64,000 bases of DNA from Erpobdella octoculata. Lineage: Eukaryota; Annelida; Clitellata; Hirudinida; Erpobdellidae. The notes below the pieces were generated by a model. It was not told the DNA's origin and did not search any database. It was given only the letters and a program-made list of their open reading frames with translations. The position numbers were made by a program, and so were the translations under genes. The stretch is from assembly GCA_963978895.1 (NCBI GenBank), contig OZ022238.1, positions 43,271,846 through 43,335,845 of the forward strand, given 5' to 3'. This document shows positions 35,991-48,804 of the stretch, piece by piece (the stretch's first letter is position 1; every line of letters starts with the position of its first letter).

Positions 35991-37278
35991 ATGACGGTGC
36001 GATAAAAATGGCGCCAATTTGAATAACGTTGGAAACGAGTTTTGTGTTGTTCTGAGCTTGCACACATGTGACTTCTTCTTTGCTTGTCGAAGCCGCTTCC
36101 ATCATCACAGCATCGGCGCGGCCAAACAGATATTTGCTCCTATTTCAAAGCAATCCGCCATTCCAATCCTTTCGACGGGGATTTTAATAGGCATATAATA
36201 GAAAATAATTTATTTTCTTCTCCGTGGATTAGTCGGCAGTTTAATTTTAAATTAGGTTATTATATGAAATGAATTAAAAGAAAATTTCATTTCATTTCCT
36301 TATGCCGTCTCACTGCTACGGAATATTGTCGTATTTGCAGACAGTCATTATGCATATACACATTATGCTTATGCACATTATTTATGTGTCCACTATGCTT
36401 GTATAAATGCGTGCGACAAAAAAAAAACATGGATTCGATGAGATATCCAAATGGAGGTTGTGTGGCATTGCCAAGCGGGATTTCTGCATAGAAGCAATTA
36501 CACATTTTAATGTTGAGTGTTTGTATAATTCGCCGATAACTTGTTCCCATTCTTATTTGCATTGGCCACTTTTACAGGGAGGATTATGCGACCGTTTATC
36601 ATGAAATTATGCCTTATTCGATGGCCCTCCCGGATAGAAATTGCTTCCCACGTTAGACGTATCTATCCATATTACAGCCGTGCATTATCACTTCACATAT
36701 TCATTGAACATTTTACCTTGCAAGAGTAGAAAATCGCTTCCATCGAAGCCATTCTTCGGTAAGCAGGTCAAAAACTTTCCATCGCAGAGTTAGATCTTGC
36801 AGGCCGTCGACATGAACAATTGCCAAGTTTCCGTTATCACTAAGCCCGGGAAATGAGAAAGTTTGGCGCAGCCTTGTTTAGGGGCGGAAGGTGAATTTCT
36901 AATAAATTTCCCATGGAAACAATAACGCCGAGCGGCCAGAAATATTTGGGAAGCACCAACGTCGTCGTCGTCGTCGCCGTCACAAATTACGCGATTCCTC
37001 CCTCATAAAAATAAACTTTATGGTGTCTGAGATTATATTTTGAAGTCCTCATGCCGGCTTTTTACTGTTTATATCGTGTCCTGGTCGTAAATTCAACGTT
37101 CAGTGATTACGGTGGTGAGTTTTTAGCTTCGGCCTGTTTAGATGCCATGTCGACTGTAACATCAATAATATATAATCATTTCATTTCCAGAACAAAATTG
37201 CAAGCTTGCGATTTTTTGATGCATTGCCGAGCAACCCCGTTGTCGGAGGAATTTAAAAAATTATTAACATTATTATAG
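35991..37278. other. Unique intronic/intergenic sequence
   Basis: Non-repetitive region with several ATGCATAT/TTATGCA motifs near 36340-36380 and a (GTC)n run at 36959. No exon with convincing splice signals was recognised. It could contain regulatory elements of the downstream gene. Confidence 0.35.
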
Positions 37279-37404
<126 letters not shown>

Positions 37405-38280
37405 ATATATATAAAAGAACATGTCCTGACTGACTGACTGACTGACTGACAGATGACTGACTGATAATCAACGCCGAGCTCAAACGCCTCATCCTAGGAA
37501 CGTGAAATTTGGAACTTATATTACTTTTATAGCGTAAACATCCGCTAAGAAAGGATTTTTGAAAATTTTGCTCCTGAGGGGAAAAAACTGGAAAACAAAC
37601 TTTTTTCTAAAACAATGTATATCTCGAAAACCAAAAATGAGGAGATTTTGAAATTTGGTATATAGATTCTTTTTGAAAAATAAAAAGATACGTGTTTCAC
37701 CATTTTTTGAAAATTCCGTTTCCCGGATCTCAAATGTGGGTTGGAAAATTGGGTTATTTGGTTTTTAAAGTAGCTGCTTCTCAAAAACTGTGAATGCTAC
37801 AGGAGTGAAAATTAGTATTTAGTTTCTACTCCAAAAATAATTAAATACGTGTTTCAGCATTTTTTGAAAATTTCGTTTCCAGGACATCAAATGTGGGGTG
37901 GAAAATAGGGTTATCTATATATATAAAAGAACATGTCCTGACTGACTGACTGATGACTGACTAATAATCAACGCCGAGCTCAAAAGCCTCATCCTAGGAA
38001 CGTGAAATTTGGAACTTATATTACATTTATAGCGTAAACATCCGCTAAGAAAGGATTTTTAAAAATTTTGCTCCTGAGGGGAAAAAACTGGAAAACAAAC
38101 TTTTTTCTAAAACCATGTATATCTCGAAAACCAAAAATGAGGAGATTTTGAAATTTGGTATATAGATTTTTTTTGAAAAATAAAAAGATACGTGTTTCAC
38201 CATTTTTTGAAAATTCGGTTTCCCGGACCTCAAATGTGGGTTTGAAAATTGGGTTATCTGGTTTTCAAAGTAGCTTCTAC

Positions 38281-39240
38281 TCAAAAACTGTTAATGCTAC
38301 AGGAGTAAAAATTAGTATTTAGTTTCTACTCCAAAAATAATGAAATACGTGTTTTAGCATTTTTTGAAAATTTGGTTTCCAGGATTTCAAATGTGGGGTG
38401 GAAAATAGGGCTAATTGTCTTTTATAGTAACTGCTACTCAAAAACAGTAAATACCACAGATGTAAAAATTATTATTTAGTTTCTTTTCTAAAAATAAAGA
38501 TATACGTGTTTCACCCTTTTTTACAAATTTGGTTTCCCGGACCTCAAATGAGGGTTGGAAAATTGGGTTATTTGGTTTTTAAAGTAGCTGCTACTCAAAA
38601 ACTGTGAATGCTACAGGAGTAAAAATTAGTATTTTGTTTCTATTCCCAAAATAATGAAATAGGTGTTTTAGCATTTTTTGAAAATTTGGTTTCCAGGACT
38701 TCATATGTGGGGTGGAAAATAGGGTTACTTGGTTTTTAAAGTAACTGCTACTCAAAAACTGTAAATACCACAGATGTAAAAATTAGTATTTAGTTTCTAT
38801 TCTAAAAATAAAGATATACGTGTTTTACCATTTTTTTTAAATTTGGTTTCCAGGACCTCAAATGTGGGATGGAAAATAATGTTATTTGGTTTTTAATGTA
38901 ACTACTACTCGAAAACTGTAGATGCTGCAGGAGTAAAAATTAGTATTTGGTTTCTACTCCAGAAATAATGATATACGTGTTTTACCATTTTTTGAAAATT
39001 TGGTTTCCAGGACTTCAAATATGGGGTGGAAAATAGGATTACTTGGTTTTTAAAGTAACTGCTACTCAAAAACTGTAAATGCTACAAAAGTAAAATTAGT
39101 ATTTAGTTTCTACTCTAAAAATAATGATATACGTGTTTCACCATTTTTTGAAAATTTGGTTTCCAGGACCTCAAATGTGAAGTGGAAAAAGGGTTATTTG
39201 ATTTTAAAATAACTGCTACTCAAAAACTGTAAGTGCTACA
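38281..39240 (+). repeat. 157-bp tandem repeat array inside the Helitron-like element
   Basis: The marker TACTCAAAAACTG recurs with its TCAAAA part (or variant) at 38281, 38438, 38595, 38752, 38909, 39066 and 39220, i.e. 157-bp spacing five times, then 154. The units differ by point changes. Confidence 0.93.
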
Positions 39241-39289
39241 GATGTGAAAATTAGTATTTTGAGGTTTTGTGCCGGTCAAAAGTAGATGA

Positions 39290-39600
39290 GTTCAGTTTAT
39301 CACCGGACGGACGGGCCAAGCCATTATTTTAGGGTCTTCATAAGGCCCTGCCTAAACCTTAAATCAAGGTGGGACGGGCCAAGATTTTTAACCAAGTATA
39401 TAAACATTTTAGTGATTTTAGGGTGTTCAGACGGGCCGGGCAAAACCTGAAGTCAAGGTGGGACGGGCCGACGTTTTTCATCAAGTATATAGAACTTCTA
39501 GGCCTGTAAAAACGGGCCGGGCCCATATTAGACGGGCCGTGCCGGGCCAGGATATTCGGTTTTTGAAACGGGCTGGGCCAAGTTGTTGACGGGCCGAGCC
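39290..39600 (+). repeat. GACGGGCC-rich 3' part of the Helitron-like element
   Basis: GC-rich blocks containing GGGACGGGCC and GGGCCGGGC. About 110 bases (GTGGGACGGGCC ... AAGTATATA) are duplicated in tandem. The same arrangement is present at 62155-62460 in the second element. Confidence 0.85.
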
Positions 39601-39695
39601 GAGACCTAAAAAATTGATCCGTGCAGTACTCTACTATGTATGCACGGTTCAAATTCTCTAATTTCATGCGAGCGAAGCCGCTACGGGCACTGCTA

Positions 39696-39696
<1 letters not shown>

Positions 39697-39786
<90 letters not shown>
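39697..39786. repeat. (TA)n microsatellite, right of Helitron-like element
   Basis: Continues the array interrupted by the element. Confidence 0.97.
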
Positions 39787-39792
<6 letters not shown>

Positions 39793-40950
39793 ATGTATTA
39801 AATATATAAGTTATTAAGTTATACATATATTATATATATTATGGATAGGATCTGCTTAATATACATATAATTTTTTGCAGCATGAATAAAATAAATTTAT
39901 TTGAAAAAAAATAAAAAACACTTTTGCTGATTTAAATGGAAAAAATGAGTAAACAAGTCCATGCGACGGCATCAAAAAAGACAGTGAAAACTTTGTTGTT
40001 GAGTGGCGACGCAAATGAGCATCGATCAATCGTCAATCAATCATGACTACGTGCGAAACATGACACCCCGTCCCTTACATGCCCCGATGAACTTTATTCC
40101 CCCCTGTACGTAACCAAATTTTCTCAGATTCAAGGACGACTGTCCGAACACGTTGACCGAAAAGGGGAAGGTCAGCTTCTTGATCGAAAGTCTTTTATTT
40201 TATTTTTCCTTTTTTCTTATTTTTGTTTTCAAATCTGATAAGAAAGACCGATGTGTTGTTCTATTTTGTGTTGTTAGACGAGAAGAGGTGGATTTCGTTG
40301 AGGTTGTTGTTGAAGTAATAACGGGGACAGTTGTGAGTGCACTAGGAAGTATTATGGTAATAGAAGTGGTAGTTGGTCAGAGATCTCAGTGCGGAATGGT
40401 TTTGTAACCATCCATAAAAATACAATTACAATGTCATTTGCTTGGATGCTTGTAAGGAGCAGAAGAAGGTTTAACGGAGGCCAGGATTTGCTTCTTCTGA
40501 GCTATCGTTTCCATTATTTCTTCCGTCGCATGCAATGCACAGATGCGAGATGCGTGGTGTGGTGTCCTCTGGTGATGGCGGTGGTCGTGTGCTCAGTGGG
40601 GGTGTCCCAAGGGGAGGGGGCGTCCAGTTGTGGTGCTCCTGTGGGGTGCGGGATGCCAAGGGACGGTAGACGTGATTGGTGGTTTTATAATTGAAGACGG
40701 AATTATGTTTACGCTTGGCGTGTTCTTCTTGACGTGATGTGGACAGAAGAAGAAGTTGGAAGTTTCCATCCATGAGATTGAAGTGCGTTCATGGCACGTC
40801 CACGCAATTCTTTCAATGTCTTTGATTTTAAATGTAGAAAAATGTTATAATTGCGTGTTGTTTGATGAGTTTCATTGTGGTTTGACGTCGTTTGTTTTTC
40901 GCTTACATGTTCTGTTCTGTACAATGTTTTTGCGTGTCACATTTGCTCTG
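39787..40950. other. Unique intronic/intergenic sequence
   Basis: Contains AT-rich DNA up to about 40000 and balanced sequence 40000-40760. Open frames of about 100 codons on both strands at 40389-40773 overlap each other and show no domain, so none is called. Confidence 0.4.
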
Positions 40951-40951
40951 T

Positions 40952-41072
40952 GACATGTTTTGTTGGTGTGTGACATTTGTTTGTAGACATGTTTTGTTGG
41001 TGTGTGACATTTGTTTGTAGACATGTTTTGTTGGTGTGTGACATTTGTTTGTAGACATGTTTTGTTGAGTGT
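40952..41072. repeat. 34-bp minisatellite, 3.5 units
   Basis: GACATGTTTTGTTGGTGTGT plus 14 bases, at 40952, 40986, 41020 and 41054, virtually identical units. Confidence 0.95.
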
Positions 41073-41499
41073 CCTATTGATGAAAAAACCAAATTCATGG
41101 TTTCAAAATTTATGTTTTTTAATTTCAAGATGGATTTTTGGTTCTCATTAATTTGAAGTTGAAATTATTTTTTATAGGTCGTCCAGTTAGCGGGAAGAAA
41201 TTTCTTTTTAAATGAAACTTTTAGCACCTGACATTTGGTTTTGTTTTTGCGTTCTGTTTTGATATGTTTTTGATTGAGTTTTGCTCAGTAAATATAAAAA
41301 AATAAAATACAAGATAATCAAATACGCAAAACTTTCTCCATAAACTGAGCCAGCGGCTATGCAATGTTGAGGAGAATAAATATAATAAACTATTTCTTCA
41401 AATTATTTTTATGACATTTTTAAGGACATATTATAAGTAAAATCTTAAAAAAGATATAATAAAATTAAGAAATTGTACTATGATGTTAATAAAATAAAA

Positions 41500-41815
41500 A
41501 CCAAATATAGTATTGTAATATAAATCCAAGAAAAATAATTTTGTAATATAATTCCAAGTAATATAGTTTTGTAATATAATTCCAAAAAATTTAGTTTTGT
41601 TAAATAATTCCAAGCAATATAATTTTGTAATATAATTCCAAGCAATATAATTTTGTAATATAATTCCAAGAAATATAATTTGGTAATATAATTTCAAAAA
41701 ATATAGTTTTGTAATATAATTTCAAGAAATATAGTTTTGCAATGTAATTCTAAGAAATATAGTTTTGTAAAATAATTTCAAGAAATATAGTTTTGTAAAA
41801 TAATTTCATAATCAG
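41500..41815. repeat. 28-bp minisatellite
   Basis: About eleven units of TTTTGTAATATAATTCCAAG plus AAATATAG-like sequence, diverged. Confidence 0.92.
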
Positions 41816-41930
41816 TACTTTCGAGCTTCTTGCCGGCAGGTAGTTTGATTAAATAAAGAAACTTTTACAAGAAATTTCGTTGAAAAAAGTTTTCTTTGAG
41901 CAAAAACGTGTCGATGTATGTCTCCGTGCA

Positions 41931-41963
<33 letters not shown>

Positions 41964-42340
41964 CAGCACCTGTGAGTGTGAGTATCTGTGTGTATGTGTG
42001 TTTAAGTGTGACAATGTGTGAAGCTGGTGTGAAGACCGGGTATTATTTCAAGTTGCTGATGCGTGATGCAGTTGCATAATTAGTGAGGTTGAAGAAGTTT
42101 TCTTCATGTACTACCTTCGAGATGGAATCGACGAATTCAAAAACAACCAAATTGAGAAGCACGCATCTCTTGTTGTACATGCAGAAATGTGCTTTAGAGC
42201 CAGCTATTTCGTCTATTTCAGAAAGTAATGACGAAATTATTCAGTTATAAAAAGTAAATAGAACTTATAAAAATATAACGACAATATCTATTGTATAAGC
42301 TGGAACTCAATACTGACATAATGATAAATAAAGAAAAAAT

Positions 42341-42396
<56 letters not shown>

Positions 42397-43210
42397 AAGG
42401 GCAAACAGAAAAAAAAGAGAGAATGAATTACAAAAAGAAGAGAAACCTCTTTATTTGGTTCTCTTTATAGGGTTCATGCATTTTGACCAAAGCAAATAAA
42501 ACCCCCTTCCCCGAAATTGTTAACCCCCCCCCGCTCATAAATATTTATTTTTGGCTAAAACTTTTTCTCTGAATTACGACTTTTCTTTTAAAAAATACTG
42601 GAAAAACAAATATGCCATAACGATGTTTAATCGTAATAACTATGAACATGCATAGACGCATAAAATGCAAATAAACAGGCGCACCACAGGTATAAACAAA
42701 AGATAAAAAGGCATGAAAATATGCACGTACATACTTACATACTACAGTGCAAAATAAGCATTTGAGTTTTACAGCGGATCGAGTACAAGAGAGTCACTTA
42801 GTGTACAACAATTCTCTGTGCCAACAGACTTCATTCGATCTGATTTTATGCCCCTGAAGCACCGGGACGACGCAGGCTCACATCAGCCTCCAGAAGTTTC
42901 AATGCCACACTGGTCAGCTTGTGGCTCAACGCCAGCGTACGATGGAAGGTTGGTTGTCAGCATAGAGCCTCACGTGTGAAATGAACTCCGACGTTACAAC
43001 ATGTAATACTTATGAAGGCAGTTGAAACGTCTGACTGACATAACAGTTGACAATGCGGAAGTAAACAAGACGATAAAGGAAAACAGTGATGGGCGGAGTG
43101 CATAAAATGAAATTTTCTAAATAAAGAAAAAAATCGTTTCAGTTTTTAACATTTTTATTGATCAACTTTTTTCCAAGTACAATTTACTGAAAGAGATATA
43201 ATTTATATTC
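41816..43210. other. Unique sequence with short (TG)n and (GA)n tracts
   Basis: (TG)n at 41937-41963 and (GA)n at 42343-42398. A stretch 42828-42947 is open on the + strand, bounded by AG and GT, but the product is unrecognised, so it is not called as an exon. Confidence 0.4.
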
Positions 43211-43217
43211 CTATATA

Positions 43218-43540
<323 letters not shown>

Positions 43541-43915
43541 TAAACAAATACAACGCATATACTATATTAATATTCACATACAACGCATATAAATATGCAC
43601 ATACAATTCATATCAGCATGCATATAATACACTCACAACGCATATTTCTAATGCAGTAAAGAAACATCGTGTCTTTCGAGATAAAGATTTAACAAGTTTT
43701 TATCAGAATGTTTTAAATTGGCAATCTTCATATAAATGACTTTATTTCATTTTCCCACTGCATGTGGCTACAAGTCGAAATCGGGTTTTTCCTCGGTTCA
43801 GTTTTGTAATCTGCTGTCAAATTTCGTTTAAAATAAAATATATATAAAACATTTTAAAAACAAACTTTCACTTCTCAATTGACTAAAAAATAAGCAATAA
43901 TGTGTTTTTAATTCC
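43541..43915. other. AT-rich sequence
   Basis: A few ACAACGCATAT repeats at 43548-43645, otherwise nothing recognised. Confidence 0.6.
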
Positions 43916-44590
43916 TTAACTTCACCGCTGGTGTTGCTTGCTTGCTTGCTTGCTTGAATGTCTGCAAATCTTAAAAGTGAAAATTAACTAACTTCCGAGC
44001 TGAAATTTGAAATATAGTCTCACTTCTCATGACAAAGTTTGAAAATTTAAAAAACAAATATTACAAATAATACTTATTTATGATCTAAAACAAATACAAT
44101 TAATATTGTATATGTGCATTCAAAAAAAGTTGTTTTAAAAAATAATTGCAATAAATGAAAATCCGGCGAATCTTGAAACAAAAAGAATTTGTGGAAAACA
44201 TCGTTTTTACAGTTTATTTGTTTGTTACTCGATTAAATCCTTTATATTAACTTCACCTTTTTTGCCTGCTTGAGCCATACGTTGTGAACCTTTGACACTT
44301 AACAAAAACCAACTTCCCGTTATGAAATCAAGCTAAAAAAAAATTTGGTGGGTTTATTTGTTGTTGCGGACCCTACATTCTAATAAATTTTCATATTGAG
44401 TGGACAAAATTTGAATGAATTATAGAATAAAATTACAAATTGTTTGTAGAGAAATCAACCACCAGTTCTTAGTTTATTTAAAAAAAAACGATATTTAATT
44501 TTTTATTCAAAAATCTATAATACAAAATTTGTTTTTCCCATATTGATTCTAAAGTTTCTTATGTTTTCAATCCTCACATACTTAACATAT
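43916..44590. repeat. Degenerate dispersed repeat with (TTGC)n tract
   Basis: 43916-44060 has TTAACTTCACC then four TTGC units and ACTAACTTCCGAGC. 44236-44590 aligns with 58346-58700 over most of its length, including AAATCCTTTATATTAACT, CCAACTT, TTTATTTGTTGTTGCGGA and TTTTCAATCCTCAC. No coding capacity; an old nonautonomous element. Confidence 0.75.
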
Positions 44591-45745
44591 AAAGTATCTA
44601 GAAAACTGTGCTCAATGTTTTTCTATTCTATAGATTTATATTATCATCAAAAAATGGTTTGCAACTAATTAGTAGCTCCCGAATTACAAAATTATAAGAA
44701 ATTTAAAAAAAACGAAATTTTTTACGGTTCACTTGTTGATAAATTCTTTCAATTTTAGAAACCATATAAAATATACGTCCCACGCTTTAATATTTCGTCA
44801 AACTATTTAAGAGATATAAACTAGCAGAACTTAGCACCTCAACGCATTACAAAAAGATCTTCAAATATTATCATCAAAAACGAATTGTCATGCTCAATCT
44901 GAAACGGGAAGTACGTGAAAAATCGATTAAAGATTAACAGGTAGCACACTCCACGACGAACTTAAGTAAAAGTGTATAAAATGTGTATCATATTTACATT
45001 TAATTTTTACCAATACTTTAGTTTTTACTTTAACAAATACTTTAAATTTAACTCTGTGTCGAGTGCTTTACATTTTGCTTAAACCAAAATTTTAAATTCT
45101 TTAAAAAAAAATAATTTACACATTTCTGAAAAAAAACAATTTTAAATGCTTCTTAAAATATTCAAGCTAAACGTAACAAGACTTTAAACGTGCTTCCTCA
45201 CAATTTCCTACAATTTTAAAACCATTTTCGTCACCGTAGCAGACCTGCAGACGCCGACCGACAAGAGATGAATGACTAAAAAAAATTTTTTTTTAGTTCT
45301 TCCATTCATCCATTCATTCATCCATTTATTCATCCATTCATTCGATCAATCATTCGACCTGTCAATCAACGTCATTTAAACTAAAACAATGGCAGCTTTC
45401 ACATCTGCGCTTTTGCACAATAATGGAAAGACACTTGAATCGCATTTGCATTCAATATATTTTGTATACAATTATTTTATAAGCATCTAAAACTGTTATC
45501 TACACAGTCAACATCATAAATTAAATTTATAATATAGCAGCTTATTTATAAACATAAATAATGTTATTGTTCTTATTTTTCTTATTATTGTGGTTTTTAT
45601 TGTATATTTATTGTAAATAAAAAAAATGATGGCTTATGTGAACATTCACAGACTATTTGACATATTAAAAAAGGATTTATTCACACAATCTTCTCCACTC
45701 CCAGCTCATCAACTACCCGTCTATTCATCAGCTCATTCATTCAAT
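44591..45745. other. AT-rich sequence
   Basis: No gene. A short (CATT/CATC)-type run at 45302-45350. A relic of the dispersed family may extend to about 44960. Confidence 0.55.
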
Positions 45746-45754
45746 CACCAACTT

Positions 45755-45895
45755 CTAACCAGCTCTCCAACCCCCTCACTCCCAACCAGTCCTCCAACCC
45801 ACCCACTCCCAACCAGTTCTCCAACCCACTCAATCCAAACCAGTCCTCCAACCCACCCACTCCCATCCAGTCCTCCAACCCACCCACTGATCGGA
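45755..45895. repeat. 27-bp minisatellite
   Basis: Five units of TCCTCCAACCCACCCACTCC plus CAACCAG. It lacks any other coding sign, so the Pro/Ser/Thr-rich frame is not called. Confidence 0.92.
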
Positions 45896-46565
45896 ACCTC
45901 TCTTCCACCCCAATTGAGCATCTGTTTTGAAAACGACATCCGTCAACAATTTCTCTCTCTTTCTCTCAAACGCTCCGACTAGGGTCGATGATTGAAACGG
46001 GAGATGAGGTTAAAGTTCACATTCACTTCGATGGTCAGCTACAGTGGAACTGGCTTTCTGGCCAGTCAACTTAATTGACTGTTGGACTATTTTCCTTTCT
46101 TTCTCACTATTTCTCCTTTGCCATCATTGCTGTTGGACATGAAAGTTCTGTTTCCTTTGAATGATTGTCCAATCCAATGATCCATCAACATTTCCTGCTT
46201 CTACAATTTATGAAGTCAGAAAAGCACTGGGTGTGCTGATAGGAAAAGGAAAGATGGAGGGAGGGAGGGAGGGAGAGAGAGAGGGCGAGTGAAAGAGAGA
46301 GGACATAGGAAATAGAGAGGTTGATAGGAGGAGAAGAAATACAAACGAAGAAGTTATTAATTGCAAGTTTCGTTCCTGCTAAACGGATGGATTAATCGTA
46401 TTCTTTGACAAATTGGACTGTCCTCATATTATCTTCAACTCCATCTATCGTGGAATGGAAGAGAACAATAAAACACATCAAATAGGAGAAACAAAAAACT
46501 TAAGAAAACATTGTTCTAAGTGCGCGTCTTTAACAATTTACGCATATGTAAAAATTTCTTCGAAA
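45896..46565. other. Unique sequence with a GA-rich tract
   Basis: GAGGGAGG/GAGA run at 46255-46320. No gene recognised. Confidence 0.55.
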
Positions 46566-46675
46566 AAGTTCACGAAAAGTTGCATAAAAAGTTGCATAAG
46601 AAGTTGCATATGAAGTTGCATAAGAAGTTGCATAAGAATTTGCATAAAAAGTTGCATAAGACGTTGAATAAGAAG
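46566..46675. repeat. 12-bp minisatellite, left part
   Basis: Units of TTGCATAAGAAG with variants. The same unit resumes at 48071, on the far side of the LINE. Confidence 0.95.
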
Positions 46676-48070
46676 TTTAATTTAATTTAATTTAATTTAA
46701 TTTGATAATAATTTAACGTGGCATAATGTCAGTGTTGACTTCTAGGCCACGAAGAGATGCGTTTTGAGACTCTTTCGAAATTCTTCGACCGTCGCTGAGC
46801 AGGTGATGGTAGTCGGAAGCTCGTTCCAAAGTCTGGAACCGGCAACAGCAAACATGCGGTCGCCAGCCGTCTTCATTTTGGTCCTTGGCAGATGGAGTGA
46901 GGCCGAAGATGAGGATCTGAGTCTCCTCCTGGCCGGGAAGTCAGACACCCTGTTCATTGAAGAAGACAGATATTTCGGAGCCAGTTTATTAAGAGATTTG
47001 TATACCAGTAGCGCCAACTTGAATTTTATTCTTTTGTCCACTGGCAGCCAGTGTAGGTCGGCGAGAACTGGACTAATGTGATCGCATTTGCGAGCACCGG
47101 TAACCAGACGTGCTGCAGCATTAATAACCGAACGGAGACGATTGATGTGGTGTTTGGGTGACCCAACCAGGATAGAGTTACCATAATCAAGTTTGCTTAA
47201 AACGAGGGAAGTTACAAGTATTTTTCGAGAATTTGTTGGGAGAGAGGTTGCCACACTTTTTATCTGCCGTAATACATTGAAACATGCACGAACAGTGTTT
47301 TTGATGTGTGTTTTTGATGACAGATCAGCATCAAGATAGATGCCAAGATTTCGAACAGACACAGACGGCTGCACCATGTCAAGACCTATTCGAACTGGAT
47401 CTTTTGGAAGATGAAGTTTCTGGCTTCTAGTTGTAAACCAGATGGCTTCAGATTTGCTGGAGTTTAACTGGAGTCGATTTGACTGCATCCATGCTCCAAC
47501 GTCGTCTATACAGGCGGAGATGGTGGTTTGGAGTGCCGTACTCTCTCCAGGCCGACAATGGCCGTAGATTTGAGTGTCATCTGCGAAAAAGTGACTACTG
47601 AGTCCATGACCAGCAATTATGTCTTCAAGCTCGCTGGTGTACATCATGAAAAGGATCGGCCCTAGGACTGACCCTTGTGGTACGCCACAGGAAATAGGTG
47701 TTTTTAGAGAATCTGTATTGTTTATTTTAACGTGCGAGACTCGTTCACTCAAATAAGAGCGAATCCAATTGAGAGGTAGTTGACCAAAACCAAACGATGA
47801 TTCCAGTCTCCGTATGAGTATTTGATGGTCAACGGTGTCGAACGCCGCTGATAGGTCTAGAAGAACAAGAAGAGTGAGCCCTCCAGTATCTGCTGCGCCC
47901 AGGATGTCCGAAAAAACCTTCAAAACCGCCGTCTCCGTTGAGTGAAAACGGCGGTACGCTGATTGATTAGCAGGGAAAAGGTTGCCGTCCTCGACGTACT
48001 CGGTGACCCTTGATAGAACCAGTCGCTCAAGAAGTTTTGATACGACCGGAAGATTTGAGATCGGACGATA
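46676..48070 (-). mobile_element. 5'-truncated CR1/L2-like non-LTR retrotransposon (LINE)
   Basis: On the - strand the element begins abruptly inside the reverse transcriptase (YRPISNLP) at 48070 and ends in a tail of about five TTAAA units (46676-46702). The last stretch before the tail carries a CGTGGC...GCCACG stem-loop (46751-46717) whose first arm overlaps the stop codon. Endonuclease and ORF1 are missing. Both flanks are the same 12-bp minisatellite, so a target duplication cannot be read. The stem-loop tail matches the SINE at 2210-2420. Confidence 0.9.
46742..48070 (-). pseudogene. LINE ORF2 fragment: reverse transcriptase and C-terminal region, about 442 residues
   Basis: The open frame starts upstream in the minisatellite (ATG at 48160), but the LINE part begins at YRPISNLPVVSKLLERLV. 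RT motifs follow in order: LLDLSAAFDTVDH, GVPQGSVLGPILF, FFADDTQIY (catalytic Asp pair) and NLGIYLD. The C-terminal region characteristic of CR1/L2-type LINEs follows, with LHWLPVDKRIKFKL, SRLWNELP and a final FVA before TAG. No stop or frameshift interrupts it, so the insertion is fairly young. It lacks endonuclease and the RT start and cannot work alone. Confidence 0.93.
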
Positions 48071-48315
48071 TTGCATAAGAAGTTGCATAAGAAGTTGCAT
48101 AAGAAGTTGCACAAGAGTTTGCATAAAGAGTTGTATAAAGAGTTGAAAAAGAAGTTTCATAAGAAATTGCTTGAAAGGTTGTATGAAAAGCTGTGTACAA
48201 AATTGTAAAAAAAAAACTGTGTAAAAGTTGTATGAAACGTTGCATAAGAAGTTGTATGAAAAGTTGTATTAGAAGTTGTATGAAAAGTTGTATTAGAAGT
48301 TGTATTAGAAGTTGT
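48071..48315. repeat. 12-bp minisatellite, right part
   Basis: Continues TTGCATAAGAAG units with progressive variants (TTGTATGAAAAG, TTGTATTAGAAG). Confidence 0.93.
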
Positions 48316-48800
48316 AGCCAGGATCTTCAGCCATTCATTTTCGCAAGATTTCAGAAGCGAATCTTGCGACGAAATTGTGCCCAAGAGAAGCAGCAGATTA
48401 AACAGTGGATCAGCGCTAATTTCTATCATTCAAAAGGCTTGAGGCTCCATGCAAACCCCCTCTTCTCCCTCTCCTTCCCCCTCTCCTTTCCCTTCTTCCT
48501 TTCAAATCTCCTCCCCTCGATGCCCTTAATTTCATTAAACCTTTCCTCGAGACCTGATTAGACATAATCTTTTTATTGAGATAACTTCATACACACACAA
48601 AAACGCACACACACATTTACACACACAAACACATACACACGTATAATAAATTATTTTTTAGTTGCTGAAATATGATTTGGATTTTTCTTTGTAAAGAACT
48701 CGAAGTGGATATAAAGAAAAAATAAGGCTATTGCAGCTTATTGTTATATGCATAGGTAGGATGGAAATCTATGGAGTTATAAGAAAATTTTGTCTACAAC
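48316..48800. other. Unique sequence with short (CA)n
   Basis: CT-rich 48460-48520, CACACA-rich 48590-48640. No gene recognised. Confidence 0.55.
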
Positions 48801-48804
48801 TGTC

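Larger units (their letters stand above)
37914..39696 (+). mobile_element. Second, complete unit of the Helitron-like composite
   Basis: Begins TCTATATATATAAAAGAAC preceded by A, repeats the sequence of 37402-37913, and continues to the shared 3' end. Its (GACT)n is only three units long. Confidence 0.75.

Noticed and set aside
35531..36067. Poly-Asp, poly-His, poly-Met and poly-Ile frames
   Set aside because: All frames of a GAT array are open; no flanking coding sequence.
37545..37784. A 79-codon frame repeated in all three Helitron-like copies (also 38045-38284 and 61074-61313, - strand)
   Set aside because: The frames are similar because the elements are copies. Several of the few nucleotide differences change amino acids, there is no domain, and no sign of selection on protein.
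42828..42947. Open stretch bounded by AG and GT, tested as a first SUEL-domain exon
   Set aside because: It lacks the SUEL cysteine pattern and YGR motif, and is open on the - strand as well.
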